Below, piece by piece: positions 61,840 to 64,000 of a stretch of DNA of 64,000 nt. Every line of letters starts with the position of its first letter. Within the stretch, counting starts at the first letter, position 1. Location: assembly GCA_014338405.1 (NCBI GenBank), contig JTDE01021375.1:1-64000 (forward strand), in the 5' to 3' direction. Origin of the DNA: Paragonimus skrjabini miyazakii. Taxonomy: Eukaryota; Platyhelminthes; Trematoda; Plagiorchiida; Troglotrematidae. The notes beneath the pieces are model-generated. The model had not been told where the DNA came from and did not search any database. It saw only the letters and a list, made by a program, of their open reading frames with translations. The position numbers and the translations under genes are program-made.

Positions 61840-63010
61840 CCAACGACAGGTTTTCGGAGCATCGGCACCCTTGTAGGCGGCCGACAGTCATAGTCTTTTT
61901 AGACCCAAAGGCTATTTTTGATCCAGTTGCTCGCAATGTTCTCTGAAACTGTCTCTTTTGTAAAGGAAATCTAGAGAATTACATATATGGTTAGGAATAG
62001 TGATGTTTTTGTTCGGGTTGTCTGGGTTGATAAGTTTTGTATTCGGATGATCGTCAAACACGGCATTTAGGTCTCAAACGTTTCATTATCAAATCAGGTG
62101 ATATAATCAGTGCATAAGTGTTGACGCTGGAAAACCACCGTTTGATGATGAAACGTTTGCGATCTAGATGTCGAGGTTAACGATTATTCGAATATCTAAA
62201 TACGCACATTCATTAAGATCACTGTTTGCTCACTCTACAAACAGAATGAGAGTTCATGGAAAATCATCTCGCGCGCTCATTATTTATCGTGGTATGTACT
62301 GAGGGCGTCCGATCTCTTTTTTTCTGTTCTACTTTGTCATCGATAGCATTCCAGACGATACGCTTGTGGACTCCAATGCGGTTGTTGTTGAGATTTTTTT
62401 GGCAATAAATTGACGACGGAGTAGAGGGTTGCCTGAACTCTTTGTCGATTACATGGCAGCCTTGCTGAAAAATGTGATTGACTAGATGAATGATTTCTAT
62501 GAAATGCGCTATTCGCTTCCAATGTGCATCACAACTGGAGCATATCTTTTTTCCACGTTTTTTTTTGCAGACAATCTGTCTGAGATTGTTGACAGTTTTA
62601 TATAATTGGGTAACACTATCTCGTCAGCCTGTAATATTCATGATGAGATATCAGCGAGAATCCGCAAGGCATATGTTGTCTTCGCCAACCTACATCATCT
62701 GTGGCGTCGAAATGACCTACATTCGTCGCCGAAAGGAAGAGTATGTAATGCCTCTGTACGTTCTGTTTTGGTCTATGGTTCGGAAACGTGGCTTGTTCGC
62801 AACAAAGATGTTAACAGACCTGCTGTGTTTGACCGACGTTGCTTTTATCAAATAGGCTACATCAAGTGGGGGTAGTTGTTTGAGCAACACGGTAGTTCGC
62901 TGGCACGTATTTCGGGATGCGCGATCGATCGGTCGACTAGTCACGCTGCACAACCCGCGGTGGCTGGGTCATGTACTTCCTGTGTCAACTGAGTGTTTAC
63001 CGTAGAGGAC
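61840..63010 (+). mobile_element. RTE-clade LINE with internal deletion
   Basis: RRPTVIVFLDPKAIFDPVAR (61875-61935) is the RT motif around the first catalytic Asp (FLDLKAAFDSVDR in intact elements). From 62569 the thumb reads SACNIHDEISARIRKAYVVF, ANLHHLWRRNDLHSS and VRSVLVYGSETW, ending in RWLGHVL near 62960. The part carrying YADD is missing or scrambled between 61960 and 62560. Confidence 0.75.
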
Positions 63011-63668
63011 AGTATATACTGAGACCACCAAAAGTTGGGTATAATCATGTGGTGGTGAAGCAACAGCGTGGTCACGAACTATGGGACCCTAACTGTTCTG
63101 CTGTGGGACGTGGGTAGATGTTGCCCTGTGAGCACTCAAATCGCTGGCTGGGCAGGTTGTCCGAGATGGCTGTGTGATGTAGCCAATGACCCCTACGCAT
63201 ACACACTATTTCTAGATCTTCTGTTCAGCCTTCTTTTTATCTGCAATTTAGACAATTTTCTTCCAGGATATTTCTTGTCACTGTTGCAGCGCACGACAGT
63301 TCGAGTCACACTACCCTCTGTTTAGACCCATAACCGTTGTGAATGCGTGAATGTTTGTCTGTTCCATCTGTACACCGTCAACCTTTTCTTCCGATCTGCT
63401 GAGTCTCATGTTTTCCAGTTTTGTTGACACTTTCAAATGTACTAAACGATGTTTCTAAAAACAAATTTATATTATCCAACTTCGTAACGAAGTATCTCGG
63501 TTATATTACCAACATGAAATCACGTAGAATCTTGCCACTGTTATTTACACTAGGGAATTCCTATCGAAAATATTCCATCTAATCATCATCATCATAATAA
63601 TAATAATAACAGCCATGAGCCTGACTAAAAGATACTGTGGCTCGGGCCGCCGCTCACCTTAACAGTGA
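63011..63668. other. Unassigned stretch before the gap
   Basis: The first part may be further 3' tail of the RTE copy. No gene seen. Confidence 0.35.
63582..63609. repeat. ATC/ATA trinucleotide microsatellite
   Basis: A run of four ATC units passes into about five ATA units, 60 bp before the inverted repeat that flanks the gap. Confidence 0.85.
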
Positions 63669-64000
63669 CGTGGAATATCCTAGAAGAAAACGTTACTAAG
63701 AAGGGTGAAAATTATTGAGAAATGACTAAGAGGAAGAAGCGGAAATGGAATGGATACAGGTACGCCATTGACTGCGACACATCGNNNNNNNNNNNNNNNN
63801 NNNNNNNNNNNNNNNNNNNNNNNNNNNNNNNNNNNNNNNNNNNNNNNNNNNNNNNNNNNNNNNNNNNNNNNNNNNNNNNNNNNNCGATGTGTCGCAGTCA
63901 ATGGCGTACCTGTATCCATTCCATTTCCGCTTCTTCCTCTTAGTCATTTCTCAATAATTTTCACCCTTCTTAGTAACGTTTTCTTCTAGGATATTCCACG
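63669..64000. repeat. Perfect inverted repeat flanking an assembly gap
   Basis: 63669-63784 and 63885-64000 (116 bp each) are exact reverse complements, separated only by 100 N. The right arm is cut by the window end, so the repeat may be longer. No coding content is recognised in the arms. Confidence 0.95.
63785..63884. other. Assembly gap of 100 N
   Basis: Exactly 100 N, the usual placeholder for a gap of unknown length. Confidence 0.98.

Noticed and set aside
63680..63989. Four open frames spanning the gap
   Set aside because: They are created by reading through N and by the perfect inverted repeat; there is no evidence of a gene.
1..64000. CRISPR arrays, bacterial operons or ribosome-binding sites
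   Set aside because: No spaced direct repeats were seen, and the intron-bearing genes show a eukaryotic nuclear sequence.

Overview
The window looks like nuclear DNA of a parasitic flatworm, most likely a trematode. It holds three widely spaced, intron-rich genes with GT-AG introns, both very short (about 50 bp) and very long (8-10 kb). They sit among decayed RTE-type LINEs, Penelope-like elements (PLEs), LTR-retrotransposon scraps, and SINE-like repeats carrying a hammerhead ribozyme, a mix known from schistosomes and liver flukes. The species cannot be fixed from the sequence alone.

Region 1, about 0.9-16.4 kb (+): an orthologue of BRD8, the bromodomain subunit of the NuA4/TIP60 acetyltransferase complex. 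I could chain ten exons; the bromodomain lies at 15226-15650. Intron 7 (3090-13371) is packed with RTE copies and one SINE. One exon join near 1191-1205 is unresolved.

Region 2, 16.5-32.1 kb (+): a complete ANAPC10 (APC10/DOC1), an anaphase-promoting complex subunit, in three exons that join in perfect phase to give 195 residues ending in the Ile-Arg tail. Its first exon starts about 90 bp after the BRD8 poly(A) signal, behind a strong splice acceptor only 5 bp from the ATG. This suggests a two-gene polycistronic unit resolved by spliced-leader trans-splicing. Its introns hold SINEs with hammerhead motifs, PLE scraps and an LTR gag/protease fragment.

Region 3, 32-48.5 kb: no conserved gene recognised. 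It holds a dead PLE (36960-38560, -), a cluster of PLE copies with a long inverted repeat (43700-45415), Gypsy-like RNase H and integrase remnants (45760-47870), and one possible small exon at 42407.

Region 4, 48.6-54.4 kb (+): the 5' three coding exons of a DUSP10/MKP-5-like MAP-kinase phosphatase (rhodanese domain, then the start of the phosphatase domain). The exon with the catalytic Cys-Arg loop was not found in the window.

Region 5, 54.4-64 kb: no gene recognised. It contains two foldback repeats, one built on a tRNA-like promoter, more RTE fragments, and a 100-N gap flanked by a perfect inverted repeat that probably marks an assembly problem.
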